DNA of 64,000 nucleotides from Thioclava marina (GTDB lineage Bacteria; Pseudomonadota; Alphaproteobacteria; Rhodobacterales; Rhodobacteraceae). The notes under the pieces were generated by a model. It was not told where the DNA came from. It made no database searches and saw only the letters and a list, made by a program, of their open reading frames with translations. How positions within the stretch are numbered: the first letter of the stretch is position 1; the number at the start of each line of letters is the position of its first letter. Below, piece after piece: positions 36,122 through 45,252 of this stretch. The position numbers and the translations under genes were made by a program. The stretch lies in NCBI RefSeq assembly GCF_002020135.1, contig NZ_MPZS01000003.1:310001-374000 (forward strand), written 5' to 3'.

Positions 36122-37506
36122 TTCGTCACCTTCTTGAGATGGTAGGATTTGGGTCGGGTCAGCGCGTGATAGCCGAGCACGGAGAGCGAGCCGCCACGGC
36201 CCGTTTCCTTGCAGCCCGTCCAGCACAGCGCCGGGTCGAGATAGTCGCAGCGGTTCATGAAGACCGTGCCGGTCTGCAGCCGGGCGCCGATCGCCTCGGC
36301 GCGCACCGGATCGGCGGTCCAGATCGAGCAGGTCAGCCCGTAGTCGCAATCGTTCATCGCGGCGATGGCTTCCTCGTCGTTCTTCACCGACATGATGCCG
36401 ACGACGGGGCCGAAGCTCTCCTCGCGCATCACGCGCATCTCGTGGTTCACATCGACGAGGATCTGCGGCGCGAGATAGGCGCCGCCATCGTCCGCCGGGA
36501 ACAGCGCCGGGTCTAGCAGCGGCTTTGCCCCGTCGGTGATCGCATCTTCGATCTGGCCGCGCACGACATCGGCAAAGCGCTTGTTCGCCATCGGGCCGAT
36601 CGTGGTTTCCGGCTCGAACGGGTTGCCGAGTTTCAGCTTGCTCGCCCAGTCCACGGCCTTCTCGACGAAGGCGTCATACAGGCTTTCATGGACATAGATC
36701 CGCTCGATCCCGCAGCAGCACTGGCCCGCGTTGAACAGCGCGCCATCCATCAGCCCGTCGACTGCGGCATCGAGATCGGCATCCTTGGCCACATAACCCG
36801 GGTCCTTGCCGCCCAGCTCCAGCCCCATGCCCACGAAGGTACCCGCCGCGGCTTTCTCGATATTGCGCCCGCCACCGACCGAGCCGGTGAAGTTGATGAA
36901 GTCGAAGGCGCGCTCGCCCAGCAGCGTCTCGGTCACCTCATGGCTGAGGAAGACGTTCTGGAACACGTCCTGCGGGATGCCCGCCTCGTGGAAGGCCTCG
37001 GCGATGCGCTCGCCCACCATCAGCGTTTGCGTGGCGTGTTTCAGCATCACCGTATTGCCCGCGATCAGCGCCGGCACGAGCGAGTTGATGACCGTCATGT
37101 AAGGGTAGTTCCACGGCGCGATGATCAGCACGAGGCCCACCGGCTCGCGGGTGATCTGGCGCAGGAAGGCCGGGCTTTCCTCGACCACCATCGGCGCGAG
37201 CGCACTTTCCGCGATCGAGGCCATGTAGCCCGCGCGCTCGTTCATGCCGCCGAATTCGCCGCCATAGCGGGTGGGGCGGCCCATCTGCCAGGCCAGCTCC
37301 TCGACGACCTGGTCCTTCTTCTCGTTGAGCTTGGCGATACCAGCCTCGACGAGCTTGATCCGCTCGGCCAGCGGACGCGCCGCCCAATCGGCCTGGGCCG
37401 CCTTGAGCTGCGCGACCATCGCCTGCGCCTCCGGGTGGGAGAGCGTCTTGCGCTCGGCATAGACCTGCCCGTCGACGGGCGAGATGCATTGGATCACTTT
37501 CGACAT
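36118..37506 (-). CDS. Aldehyde dehydrogenase family protein
   Basis: A 462-residue NAD(P)+-dependent aldehyde dehydrogenase. The general base is E230 (LELGGKDPG), the nucleotide motif FTGSVGGGRNI is near 206 and the nucleophile is C264 within an unusual CCC triplet (GQCCCG). I take the second of two adjacent ATG codons because AAGGAG is then properly spaced. Translationally coupled to the downstream alcohol dehydrogenase and 48 bp from the ligase gene upstream. Confidence 0.92.
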   Translation of the reverse strand: MSKVIQCISPVDGQVYAERKTLSHPEAQAMVAQLKAAQADWAARPLAERIKLVEAGIAKLNEKKDQVVEELAWQMGRPTRYGGEFGGMNERAGYMASIAESALAPMVVEESPAFLRQITREPVGLVLIIAPWNYPYMTVINSLVPALIAGNTVMLKHATQTLMVGERIAEAFHEAGIPQDVFQNVFLSHEVTETLLGERAFDFINFTGSVGGGRNIEKAAAGTFVGMGLELGGKDPGYVAKDADLDAAVDGLMDGALFNAGQCCCGIERIYVHESLYDAFVEKAVDWASKLKLGNPFEPETTIGPMANKRFADVVRGQIEDAITDGAKPLLDPALFPADDGGAYLAPQILVDVNHEMRVMREESFGPVVGIMSVKNDEEAIAAMNDCDYGLTCSIWTADPVRAEAIGARLQTGTVFMNRCDYLDPALCWTGCKETGRGGSLSVLGYHALTRPKSYHLKKVTK

Positions 37507-37554
37507 CATGTCTCCTTGCGGGCGTCCACGGCCCGCGGTCTCACTTTCAAAAAC

Positions 37555-38919
37555 TCAGGCGCGCTCGAAGCCGCGCATCCGTTCCCAATCGGTCACGACG
37601 CGGTTCTGCTCTTCCAGCTCCCAGCGCGCGGCACGGGCGTAATGGGCGACCACCTCAGGGCCGAAGGCCTCCTTCAGCATCGCGCTGCCTTCCAGCGCGC
37701 CGAGCGCCTCGCCCAGAGATTTGGGCACCTCGGTCACTTCGCCCGCCTTGTAGATATCGCCTGCGGCTTCCGGCCCCGGGTCCATCTCGCCCTCGATCCC
37801 CGCAAGCCCCGCCGCGAGCAGCGCGGCACAGGCGAGGTAGGGGTTTAGGTCTGCCCCGCCGATCCGGCATTCCACGCGGATGCTCTTGGTGCCCTCGCCG
37901 CAGATGCGGAAGCCCGCGGTGCGGTTGTCGAGCGACCAGACCGCTTTCGTCGGCGCGAAAAGCCCCTCGCAGAAACGCTTGTAGCTGTTGGTGTAGGGGG
38001 CGAGGAAATAGGTGATCTCGCGGGCATGGGCCAGCTGCCCGCCAAGGTAGTGATGCATCAGCTCGGACATGCCGTTGGGCGCCTCCGCATCGAAGAAGAC
38101 GGGCTTGCCAGCTTTCCACAGCGACTGGTGCACGTGGCTCGACGAGCCCGCCTTGTCGGTGTGGTATTTCGCCATGAAGGTCGCCGAGAGCCCATGCGAC
38201 TGCGCCACTTCCTTCGCGCATTGCTTCACCAGCACATGCATGTCGGCGGTCTCGAGCCCGCCCGAGTATTTCACGTTCAGCTCTTCCTGACCGCGCTCGG
38301 CCTCGCCCTTCGAGCACTCCACCGGGATGCCCGCGCGGTAAAGCGCATTGCGCATGTCGCGCATCGCGGGCTCGCAGCGGGAATTGCCGAAGATCGAGTA
38401 ATCGACATTGTAGCGCGCCACCGGGGTCGGGTCGGGATAGCCCGCGTCGAACAGCTCGGGGTAGCTTTCCTCGAACAGGAAGAACTCCAGCTCGGTCGCC
38501 ATCATCACGTCATAGCCCATCTCCTTCGCGCGCCCGATCTGGCGCTTGAGGACCGAGCGCGGCGCATGGGGCACCGGCTGATGGGTGTGATGGTCGAGCA
38601 GATCGCAGATCACCAGCGCCGTGCCCGGCACCCAGGGAATCAGGCGCAGCGTCTCCATGTCGGGTTTCATGACATAGTCGCCGTAACCACGCTCCCAGCT
38701 CGAGGCCTCGTAGCCCTGAACCGTGGCCATCTCGAGATCGGTGGCGAGCAGGTAGTTGCAGCAATGCGTCTCCTGCCAGCCGCTATCCACGAAATGTTGG
38801 GCGTGGAAACGCTTGCCCTGAAGGCGGCCCTGCATGTCCACCAGTGCGGCGATCACGGTGTCGATCTCGCCGGCCTTCACGGCCTTCTTGAGCGCGTCGA
38901 ACGAGAATTTGGCGGTCAT
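37555..38919 (-). CDS. Glutamine synthetase-family ligase (PuuA-like)
   Basis: A 454-residue glutamine-synthetase-fold enzyme of the gamma-glutamylpolyamine/amine synthetase type rather than GlnA. It has the catalytic segment KYHTDKAGSSSHVHQSL and the ATP/glutamate segment NSYKRF...DNRTAGFRI. It lacks the extended GlnA adenylylation loop, as far as I can judge. Expected reaction: ATP-dependent joining of glutamate to an amine. Start at MTAKFSF (38919), with GGAG upstream. Its place between a TRAP transporter and the aldehyde/alcohol dehydrogenases points to an amine or amino alcohol as substrate. Confidence 0.88.
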   Translation of the reverse strand: MTAKFSFDALKKAVKAGEIDTVIAALVDMQGRLQGKRFHAQHFVDSGWQETHCCNYLLATDLEMATVQGYEASSWERGYGDYVMKPDMETLRLIPWVPGTALVICDLLDHHTHQPVPHAPRSVLKRQIGRAKEMGYDVMMATELEFFLFEESYPELFDAGYPDPTPVARYNVDYSIFGNSRCEPAMRDMRNALYRAGIPVECSKGEAERGQEELNVKYSGGLETADMHVLVKQCAKEVAQSHGLSATFMAKYHTDKAGSSSHVHQSLWKAGKPVFFDAEAPNGMSELMHHYLGGQLAHAREITYFLAPYTNSYKRFCEGLFAPTKAVWSLDNRTAGFRICGEGTKSIRVECRIGGADLNPYLACAALLAAGLAGIEGEMDPGPEAAGDIYKAGEVTEVPKSLGEALGALEGSAMLKEAFGPEVVAHYARAARWELEEQNRVVTDWERMRGFERA

Positions 38920-39039
38920 TGGCTCCTCCGGGGTTTGAATGCGCCCCGCGACACTGCCGCGAGGCGAGGCGCCCGGCAAGAGCCGGACGTGGGGCAGGGC
39001 GCGCGGAACCGATCAAAGCGTCGCGCGCCCGCGATGTCG

Positions 39040-40074
39040 TCAGCCGTAGCGGTAGGGCGGGCCTGCCTTCGCCATGGTGTCGTTGTATTTCTTGAAGATG
39101 TCCACGACCTTCGCCTTGAGCGGGCTTTCGGCAGCGATTTCGTCCCAGAACTTGTGGGCGGCGTCTTCGACCTGTTTCCACTCGGCATCGGGGATCGTGG
39201 TCAGCTGCATCTCGGTGCCGTCCACGCGCAGCTTCGCTTCGCCCGACCAGTACCAGTACTGGCGGTGGTAATGCGACTGGTCGAAGCAGGTCTTCATCAG
39301 CGTCTTGAGACGATCCGGGACCTCGTTCCAGCGATCCATGTTGGCAAAGAAATGCCCGATCCACGCGCCCGAGATGTTGTTGGTCAGGAAGTAGGGCGCG
39401 TTCTTGCCCCAGCCCGAGGTGTAATCCTCGGTGATGCCCGACCAGGCGACACCGTCGAGCTCGCCGGTCTGAAGCGCGACTTCGACGTCTTCCCACGGGA
39501 TCGTCACCGGCACGACGCCGAATTGCGCGAGGAAGCGCCCCGCGGTCGGGAAGGTGAAGACCCGCTTGCCATTGAGATCGGCCAGCGACTTCACCGGCTC
39601 TTTCATCGCGAAGTTGCACGGATCCCACGAGCCCGCCGAGATGTGCTTGATGCCGACGGCCGAATACTGCTCGTCCCAGATCTCGTTGAGACCCCATTCG
39701 TTGAACAGCGTCGGCACGTCGAGCGAATAACGCAGCCCGAAGGGGAAGTAGCCGCCGAAGACGGTCACTTCGGTCGGCGAGGCCATCGAGTCGTCATCCG
39801 ACTGGACCGCGTCGATCGTGCCCGACTGCATCGCGCGGAACAGCTCCGAGGTCGGCACGAGTTGGTCGGCGTAATAGAGTTCGATCTCCATCTGACCGTC
39901 AGCGATCTCGTTGAAGGTCTTGATGCAGTTGTCCACGACCTGTTCGGCGAGTGCCGGACCTGCATAGGTCTGCATCCGCCACTTGATCTTGGATTGCGCG
40001 AGCGCGGGCGCCGCGAGACCGGCTGCCGCCGCCCCCACCGCCCCGGTGGTCAGAAACTTACGTCTTGTCGTCAT
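39040..40074 (-). CDS. TRAP transporter substrate-binding protein (DctP family)
   Basis: A 344-residue periplasmic binding protein with a twin-arginine signal (TTRRKFLTTG, cleavage after APALA near residue 26). The DctP fold follows (YYADQLVPTSELFRAMQSG, then GKRVFTFPTAGRF around 165). It captures the substrate for the adjacent permease. The substrate cannot be read from sequence. Confidence 0.92.
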   Translation of the reverse strand: MTTRRKFLTTGAVGAAAAGLAAPALAQSKIKWRMQTYAGPALAEQVVDNCIKTFNEIADGQMEIELYYADQLVPTSELFRAMQSGTIDAVQSDDDSMASPTEVTVFGGYFPFGLRYSLDVPTLFNEWGLNEIWDEQYSAVGIKHISAGSWDPCNFAMKEPVKSLADLNGKRVFTFPTAGRFLAQFGVVPVTIPWEDVEVALQTGELDGVAWSGITEDYTSGWGKNAPYFLTNNISGAWIGHFFANMDRWNEVPDRLKTLMKTCFDQSHYHRQYWYWSGEAKLRVDGTEMQLTTIPDAEWKQVEDAAHKFWDEIAAESPLKAKVVDIFKKYNDTMAKAGPPYRYG

Positions 40075-40123
40075 CTTTCATTCTCCTTGTTGGTAGGAAA
40101 GGCCCGGTTTGTCCGGGCTCTGG

Positions 40124-41449
40124 TTATCGTCCCAAAACCGCATGCGGCAGCCAAAGCGCCAGCTGCGGGAAGATCATCACGAGGATCAGCGTCAGGACCA
40201 TGACGCCCACGAAAGGGATCACCGAGGCATAGATCACCGGCAAGGTGAACTCCTTCGGCGCCATCGCCTTCATCAGGAACAGGTTATAGCCGAAGGGCGG
40301 CGTCAGATAGGCAACCTGACAGGTGATGGTATAAAGGACACCATACCAGATCATGTCGAAGCCCAGATGCCGCGCGAGGCTGACATAGACCGGCGCCACG
40401 ATCACCAGCATCGCCGTGTCGTCGAGGAACATCCCCATCACCAGAAAGCTCAGCTGCATCAGGATCAGGATCTGCCACGGGCCAAGGCCGAGGCTCTCGG
40501 TGAAGAAATCCTCGATCGCGCGGCCAGCGCCCAAGCCATCGAACACCGCGCCGAACGACAGCGCCGCGGTGATGATCAGCATGAACATCACGGTGATCTT
40601 GAGCGTGTTCTCGGTCGAGACCTTGAAGACCTGCCAGGTGAAGCGGCGCTTCACCGCCGCCGCCAGCACGGCCGAGAGCGCACCGATCACCGAAGCTTCG
40701 GTCAGGCTCGCCCAGCCCTTCAGGAAGGGCACCATCATCGCCACGAAGATGAAGACCGGCATCAGGCCCGCGCGCAGCAGCCGCAGCTTTTCGCGCATGG
40801 TGATCGCGGCGCGTTCCTCGGCATCCATCGGCGGCGCGAGATCGGGGTTCAGTTTGCAGCGGATCACGATGTAAGCGACGAACAGCACCGCCATCAGCAG
40901 CCCCGGAATGGCGCCCGCGAGCCACAGCTCGGACACCGGCTGGCGCGCGATCAGCGAGAACAGCACCAGCACGACCGAGGGCGGGATCAGGATGCCAAGG
41001 CTCGACCCTGCCTGAATCACGCCTGAAATCATCAGCTTGTCGTAATTCCGGCGCAGCAGCTCCGGCAGCGCGATCGTGGCGCCGATCGCCATGCCCGCGA
41101 CCGACAGCCCGTTCATCACCGAAATCATCACCATCAGCAGGATCGTCCCGATCGCGAGCCCACCCGGCAATGGCCCGAACCAGACGTGGAACATCCGGTA
41201 AAGATCCTCGGCCAGCCGGCTCTCGGACATCACGTAGCCCATGTAGACGAACATCGGCAGCGTCAGCAGCGGCGTCCACTTCATCAGCTTCATCACCGAG
41301 CCGAAGCCCATCTGCGTGCCGCCGGGCCCCCAGAGCGCGAAGGCCGCCACGACCGCGACGAAGCCGATCGCGCCGAAGACCCGCTGACCGGTCAGCATCA
41401 TCAACAGCATCGTCGAGAACATCAGTAGGGCGATGGTGTTGTGATCCAT
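40124..41449 (-). CDS. TRAP transporter large permease (DctM family)
   Basis: A 441-residue inner-membrane sodium/substrate symporter subunit with about twelve hydrophobic segments in the DctM pattern (GAIGFVAVVAAF at the start, ILIPPSVVLVLFSL in the middle, LTPPFGYNLFLMK near the end). Its start overlaps the dctQ-like stop by one base; the binding-protein gene follows after about 50 bp. Confidence 0.93.
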   Translation of the reverse strand: MDHNTIALLMFSTMLLMMLTGQRVFGAIGFVAVVAAFALWGPGGTQMGFGSVMKLMKWTPLLTLPMFVYMGYVMSESRLAEDLYRMFHVWFGPLPGGLAIGTILLMVMISVMNGLSVAGMAIGATIALPELLRRNYDKLMISGVIQAGSSLGILIPPSVVLVLFSLIARQPVSELWLAGAIPGLLMAVLFVAYIVIRCKLNPDLAPPMDAEERAAITMREKLRLLRAGLMPVFIFVAMMVPFLKGWASLTEASVIGALSAVLAAAVKRRFTWQVFKVSTENTLKITVMFMLIITAALSFGAVFDGLGAGRAIEDFFTESLGLGPWQILILMQLSFLVMGMFLDDTAMLVIVAPVYVSLARHLGFDMIWYGVLYTITCQVAYLTPPFGYNLFLMKAMAPKEFTLPVIYASVIPFVGVMVLTLILVMIFPQLALWLPHAVLGR

Positions 41450-41955
41450 CAGATTTCCTCCCCGCGGATCGTCGCGATGTCGCGGATCAGAAGAGCGCTC
41501 GCCTGCAACAGCATCATTGCGAAACCGAAGGTGATGATCGTCTTGATCGGCCAGAGATAGGGCCGCCAGGCGGTCGGGTTCCGCTCGTTATATTCGAACG
41601 CGTAAACCGTGGAATCGAAGGCCGAGTAGACCATGATCCCGAGATAGAACATCAGTGCGAAGACGGTGAACGCATCCCACCAGGCCTGACCTTTCGGGGA
41701 CCAGCGCGAATAGAGAAGGTCCATGCGCACATTCGCGTCCCCCTGCAGCGACCACGGCGCGCCGAGCATGTAATAGGCCACCAGCGTGAACTGGGCCATC
41801 TCCAGCGTCCAGAGCGCGGGGATATGCAGGATCTTCGTCGCCGACGAAAACAGCATGATCGCCATGATCACGTAGAGCAGATACATCGCCACTTTCCCGA
41901 GGCGACGGTTGAACCCCTCGACAAAGCGGACATAGGCGCGGATCCATCCCGGCAT
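41449..41955 (-). CDS. TRAP transporter small permease (DctQ family)
   Basis: A 168-residue inner-membrane subunit with four transmembrane helices (about 18-40, 50-70, 92-112, 135-158) and a Trp/Arg-rich loop (RMDLLYSRWSPKGQAWWD), as in DctQ. One-base stop/start overlaps on both sides couple it to the amidohydrolase gene upstream and the large permease gene downstream. Confidence 0.92.
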   Translation of the reverse strand: MPGWIRAYVRFVEGFNRRLGKVAMYLLYVIMAIMLFSSATKILHIPALWTLEMAQFTLVAYYMLGAPWSLQGDANVRMDLLYSRWSPKGQAWWDAFTVFALMFYLGIMVYSAFDSTVYAFEYNERNPTAWRPYLWPIKTIITFGFAMMLLQASALLIRDIATIRGEEI

Positions 41956-42725
41956 CAGGCGGCCTCCCCGGTCTGAGTTTCGATGCGCGCGATCGCAGCT
42001 TGCAGCACCGGCGCGAGGGTCGCGGCCATCGCAGCCTGCGCGTTCGCATCCGCGATCAGGTCGTTGCGCAGCTCCAGCATCACGTTCGGAAGCCCCATCG
42101 GGGTCGCCTGCAACGCGAGCGTATGGGTCACGCCATCGGCGCCCGAATAGGGCTCGTTGAGCCGCGCATCGAGGCCCGTTCGCGCCTGCGCCTCCGCCAG
42201 CACGGCCTCTGCGAGAGTGGCATCGGCATCGTGGATCATACCCAGTTCGACATCCCGGCGCTGCCCGAAATAGACCGGCGTGAAGGAATGCACCGTCACG
42301 ATCACAGGGGCAGCACCGCGCGCAAGCCTTCCCGCGATCAGCGCGCGCAGCTCGGCATGGAAGGGCAGGTAGAGCGCCTCTGTCCGCGCCGCACGCGCGG
42401 CCCGCGTCAGTCCTATATTCCCGGGAATATCATGGACTTCCGAACGTTCCGGCATCGCGCCCGCGTGCTGCGGCGGGCGGTTGAGATCATAGATCAGCCG
42501 CGATTGGCAGGCATGGGCCAGCGGCGCATCCAGTGCCTCGGCCAGCCCTTTCGCCAGCGCCAGCGCACCCGGATCCCACGCGATATGCGCGTCGCGCTGC
42601 TTGGCACTCAGCCCCAGATCGCCCCAGGGCGCGGGGAAGGAATTCGAGGCATGTTCGCAGATCACGACGCAGCGCCCCTTCCGGGCAGCCCCTTCGATCC
42701 GGATCGGTGCTATACTCCCGCTCAC
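41955..42725 (-). CDS. N-formylglutamate amidohydrolase-family protein
   Basis: A 256-residue metal-dependent amidohydrolase of the FGase family (histidine-degradation HutG relatives). Metal and active-site segments are visible: VVICEHASNSFP (about 20), HIAWDPGA (about 47) and IVTVHSFTPVYFG (about 140). No other hut gene is nearby. In this operon a hydrolase for gamma-glutamyl amides is more plausible than formylglutamate hydrolysis, but that is inference. First gene of the operon. Confidence 0.88.
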   Translation of the reverse strand: MSGSIAPIRIEGAARKGRCVVICEHASNSFPAPWGDLGLSAKQRDAHIAWDPGALALAKGLAEALDAPLAHACQSRLIYDLNRPPQHAGAMPERSEVHDIPGNIGLTRAARAARTEALYLPFHAELRALIAGRLARGAAPVIVTVHSFTPVYFGQRRDVELGMIHDADATLAEAVLAEAQARTGLDARLNEPYSGADGVTHTLALQATPMGLPNVMLELRNDLIADANAQAAMAATLAPVLQAAIARIETQTGEAA

Positions 42726-42854
42726 CCCAGTCCCCGATTCCCGCTTGCAACTCGCATTCAGGCTCGCCTCGCGTGCCCTTTTGTGTCAAGATATTTTCAG
42801 AATTTGTTTTTCTGTTACGATCTGTTCGATCCTTTTGGGCAAGGAGTGCACAAT

Positions 42855-43724
42855 TTGGCGGCAGTCTCGCAAAGCATCGAAGACCAGATCTCGGGCGCCA
42901 TCGAAGAGATGACCCGGGCCGAGAAGCAGCTCGCCAGCCATATCCTGCGCCATTACCCGATGTCGCTTCTGGGCTCGGTGACGCAGCTCGCCCGCGCCGC
43001 CGAGGTGTCGTCGCCTACCGTGGTGCGGCTCGCGCAGAAGATGGGTTTCGGCGGCTATCCCGGGTTGCAACAGGCGGTGCGCGACGAGCTGGAGGCGCAG
43101 CTTGTCTCGCCGCTGGTGAAACACGACCGCTGGGCCGGGGACGCGCCCGAGACCCATATGCTCAACCGTTTCGCCGATGCGGTGCTGGGCAATCTGCAAG
43201 CCACGCTGAAACAGATCGACCATGCGCAATTCGATGCGGCCGCCGCCCTTCTGGCCGATCCGAACCGCCGCATCTTTGCCACGGGCGGGCGCATCACCCT
43301 GCCGATCGCGCAATATTTCGTCTCGCATATGAAGGTGATCCGGCCCGGCGTCGAACTGCTCGAACCGGTGTCGAACGCCTGGCCGCCCGCGCTTTTGGAA
43401 ATGCGCAAGGGGGATGCGCTTCTCGTTTTCGATATCCGGCGTTACGAGAACACGGTGCTGCAACTGGTGGAAATGGCGGCCGATCAGGGCGTCGAGGTGA
43501 TCCTGTTCACCGACCCCTGGGTCAGCCCCGCCGCCGCCCATGCCCGGTTCCGTTTCTCTGCCCAGATCGAGGTGCCCTCGGCCTGGGATTCGACCGTCGC
43601 GATCCAGGTGCTGGTCGAGACGCTGATGGCCGCCGTGCAATCGCTCACCTGGGAAGAGACCGAAGCGCGGATGAAGCGCCTCGAAGAGCTCTACGACCGC
43701 GCGCGCTTCTTCCGGCGGAAGTAA
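42855..43724 (+). CDS. MurR/RpiR-family transcriptional regulator
   Basis: A 289-residue regulator. The N-terminal HTH_6 domain (about 10-85; ARAAEVSSPTVVRLAQKMGF) is followed by a SIS sugar-phosphate-binding fold (about 115-250; RRIFATGGRITL, GDALLVFDIRRYEN). A TTG start at 42855 is eight bases after AAGGAG; a GTG at 42846 overlaps that site and is less likely. Divergent from the amidohydrolase-TRAP-ligase operon, which it probably controls. The large palindrome starts one base after its stop. Confidence 0.9.
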   Translation: MAAVSQSIEDQISGAIEEMTRAEKQLASHILRHYPMSLLGSVTQLARAAEVSSPTVVRLAQKMGFGGYPGLQQAVRDELEAQLVSPLVKHDRWAGDAPETHMLNRFADAVLGNLQATLKQIDHAQFDAAAALLADPNRRIFATGGRITLPIAQYFVSHMKVIRPGVELLEPVSNAWPPALLEMRKGDALLVFDIRRYENTVLQLVEMAADQGVEVILFTDPWVSPAAAHARFRFSAQIEVPSAWDSTVAIQVLVETLMAAVQSLTWEETEARMKRLEELYDRARFFRRK

Positions 43725-43861
43725 GGGGGCGCTGCCCCCGTCTCCTTCGGAGCCTCCCCCGAGATATTTAGATCAAGAAGAAGCGGAACGGACCGCATCT
43801 TCTTCTTGATGAAAATATCTCGGGGGTGAATGGCCGATAGGCCAGAGGGGGCAGCGCCCCC
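43725..43861. repeat. 137-nt double-hairpin palindromic element
   Basis: Two nested inverted repeats. The outer arms GGGGGCGCTGCCCCC (43725) and GGGGGCAGCGCCCCC (43847) are exact reverse complements. The inner 28-nt arms (43756-43783 and 43799-43826) match at 26 of 28 positions and share the AAGAAGAAG/GAGATATTT core. Half-copies lie at 24477 and 29211. It sits just after the RpiR gene, like a REP/BIME-type element. Confidence 0.85.
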
Positions 43862-44028
43862 TAGGCGAATTCGCCGGGCGCGGCGAGCTGGTTCGTCGGT
43901 GCCGAGCTGATCCGCATCGTTCTGATCGTGCCGATCCCGGCGCGGGCTTTGCTGCCGCTGCAGGCGTGCGAAAAGAGCGGTGATTTTCACGCGCATCTGT
44001 GCGAGCATGAGCCGGAGGAGGACCGCCC

Positions 44029-44346
44029 ATGACCGAGATTTCCAGCGATTTCAACGGGCAGACCGTGATCTGCACCTTCGAGATGACCCCCGCCACCGCC
44101 GACGAACTGATGGAGAAGCTTCAGTCGGCCTATTCGGAAGTGATCTCGAAAGCGCCCGGCTTCGTTGGCGCGGGGTTGCATATGAATGATGCACGTACCC
44201 GCATCGCCACCTATTCGAAATGGGCAGAGCGCGGGGATTATCAGGCAATGCTGCGCAGCCCCGAGATGATCGCCCGCAACCGGGTGATCAACACGCTTTG
44301 CCGGAGCTTCGAGCCGGTGATGTACGAGGTCGCGGCAGATTTCTGA
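44029..44346 (+). CDS. ABM-domain (antibiotic biosynthesis monooxygenase-like) protein
   Basis: A 105-residue small dimeric alpha-beta-barrel protein of the ABM superfamily (VICTFEMTPATADELMEKL then PGFVGAGLHMNDARTRIATYSKW). Family members include cofactor-free monooxygenases and heme-degrading enzymes; the reaction is not determined here. GGAGGAGG precedes the ATG. Single gene. Confidence 0.85.
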   Translation: MTEISSDFNGQTVICTFEMTPATADELMEKLQSAYSEVISKAPGFVGAGLHMNDARTRIATYSKWAERGDYQAMLRSPEMIARNRVINTLCRSFEPVMYEVAADF

Positions 44347-44450
44347 GCGGCGCCTGCGCGGCCCGCGGTTTTTCGTGCGGTAGCGCTGGACGGATGGGAA
44401 CTTGCACCCCCATATCCGCGTTGATGTGAAAAGACATAGCGGAGAGTGAC

Positions 44451-44723
44451 ATGGAAGATGTTCTTCAAGCCATCGGGACGGTCGGGATGGTGCTGCTGGT
44501 CATCGCGGGGCTGCTTGCGGGCTGGTTCGCGAGCCTCGTCTCGGGCGGGCGTCACACGGGCGCCTATCTCGCGATCGGCGTCATCGGCGCGCTGATAACC
44601 CCCTTCATCGCGGCGCTGCTGGGGGGTGCGGTTCTCGCGGCGGGCGGTTTGCTCGCGATTGTCGGGATCGCGCTGGTGGGGGCAGTCGTGGTGCTTGTCA
44701 TCGGCAAGCTCATCCTCGACTGA
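44451..44723 (+). CDS. Small Gly-rich membrane protein, YeaQ/GlsB-like
   Basis: A 90-residue very hydrophobic protein with three transmembrane segments (about 10-30, 38-62, 63-87) and Gly-rich turns (GLLAGWFASLVSGGRHTGAY). This resembles the GlsB/YeaQ/YmgE transglycosylase-associated family. The family is stress-linked but its function is not settled. AGCGGAG lies ahead of the start. Confidence 0.7.
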   Translation: MEDVLQAIGTVGMVLLVIAGLLAGWFASLVSGGRHTGAYLAIGVIGALITPFIAALLGGAVLAAGGLLAIVGIALVGAVVVLVIGKLILD

Positions 44724-44736
44724 GCGCGCTTCGGCC

Positions 44737-45201
44737 TCACGGGGCCGGCGCCCCGCGCAAAAGCCACCATCCGAGCTTGAGATAGGCAAATCCTTCGCGG
44801 GCGCGGGCCTTCGCGCTCGCGCGGTGGTCGGGGCAGTCGGCCCGTGCCATCAGCCCCATTGCCCGCGCAATGACGATGGCGCGCGGTGCGTGATAGGGAT
44901 CGGTGACGATGACGACCTCGCGGGCTGTAAGCATCTCGCGCGCGAAGGCGACATTCTCATAGGTGCTGGTCGAGCGATCCTCGAGCGCGATCGCAGCCTC
45001 CGGTACCCCTGCGTCGCGCAGGATCGCGGCCATGGCCTGCGCCTCGCTCGGCTCATGCCGCCCGAGCCCGCCGCAACAGATCACCCGATCGCTTTTCCCG
45101 GCGTGGAAAAGTCGCGCCGCGTGGCGTGTGCGTCGCACCAGAGCGGGCGAGGGGGCGCCACCGGGCCAGACGGCCGCGCCGAGGATCAGGATGGTGCTCA
45201 T
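44737..45201 (-). CDS. YdcF/DUF218-family protein
   Basis: A 154-residue DUF218 protein (ILILGAAVWPGG start, RVICCGGLGRHEPSEAQAM, EDRSTSTYENVAFAREML, VVIVTDPYHAPRA). The fold is nucleotide-binding-like; some members act in envelope biogenesis (ElyC). It lacks the N-terminal membrane helices of ElyC. Single gene, convergent with the small membrane protein gene 13 bases away. Confidence 0.85.
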   Translation of the reverse strand: MSTILILGAAVWPGGAPSPALVRRTRHAARLFHAGKSDRVICCGGLGRHEPSEAQAMAAILRDAGVPEAAIALEDRSTSTYENVAFAREMLTAREVVIVTDPYHAPRAIVIARAMGLMARADCPDHRASAKARAREGFAYLKLGWWLLRGAPAP

Positions 45202-45252
45202 CCTTCCGAGCTAGGCGCTGGCCTCTTGCAGGACAAGCCGGAATGCGCATGC

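Noticed and set aside
38026-40203. A 725-codon open frame antisense to the ligase and TRAP binding protein genes
   Set aside because: It crosses two well-defined genes and has shadow composition.
43725-43861. An insertion-sequence end or MITE with target duplication
   Set aside because: No flanking direct repeats can be recognised and half-copies exist elsewhere, which fits a REP-like element better than a transposon end.
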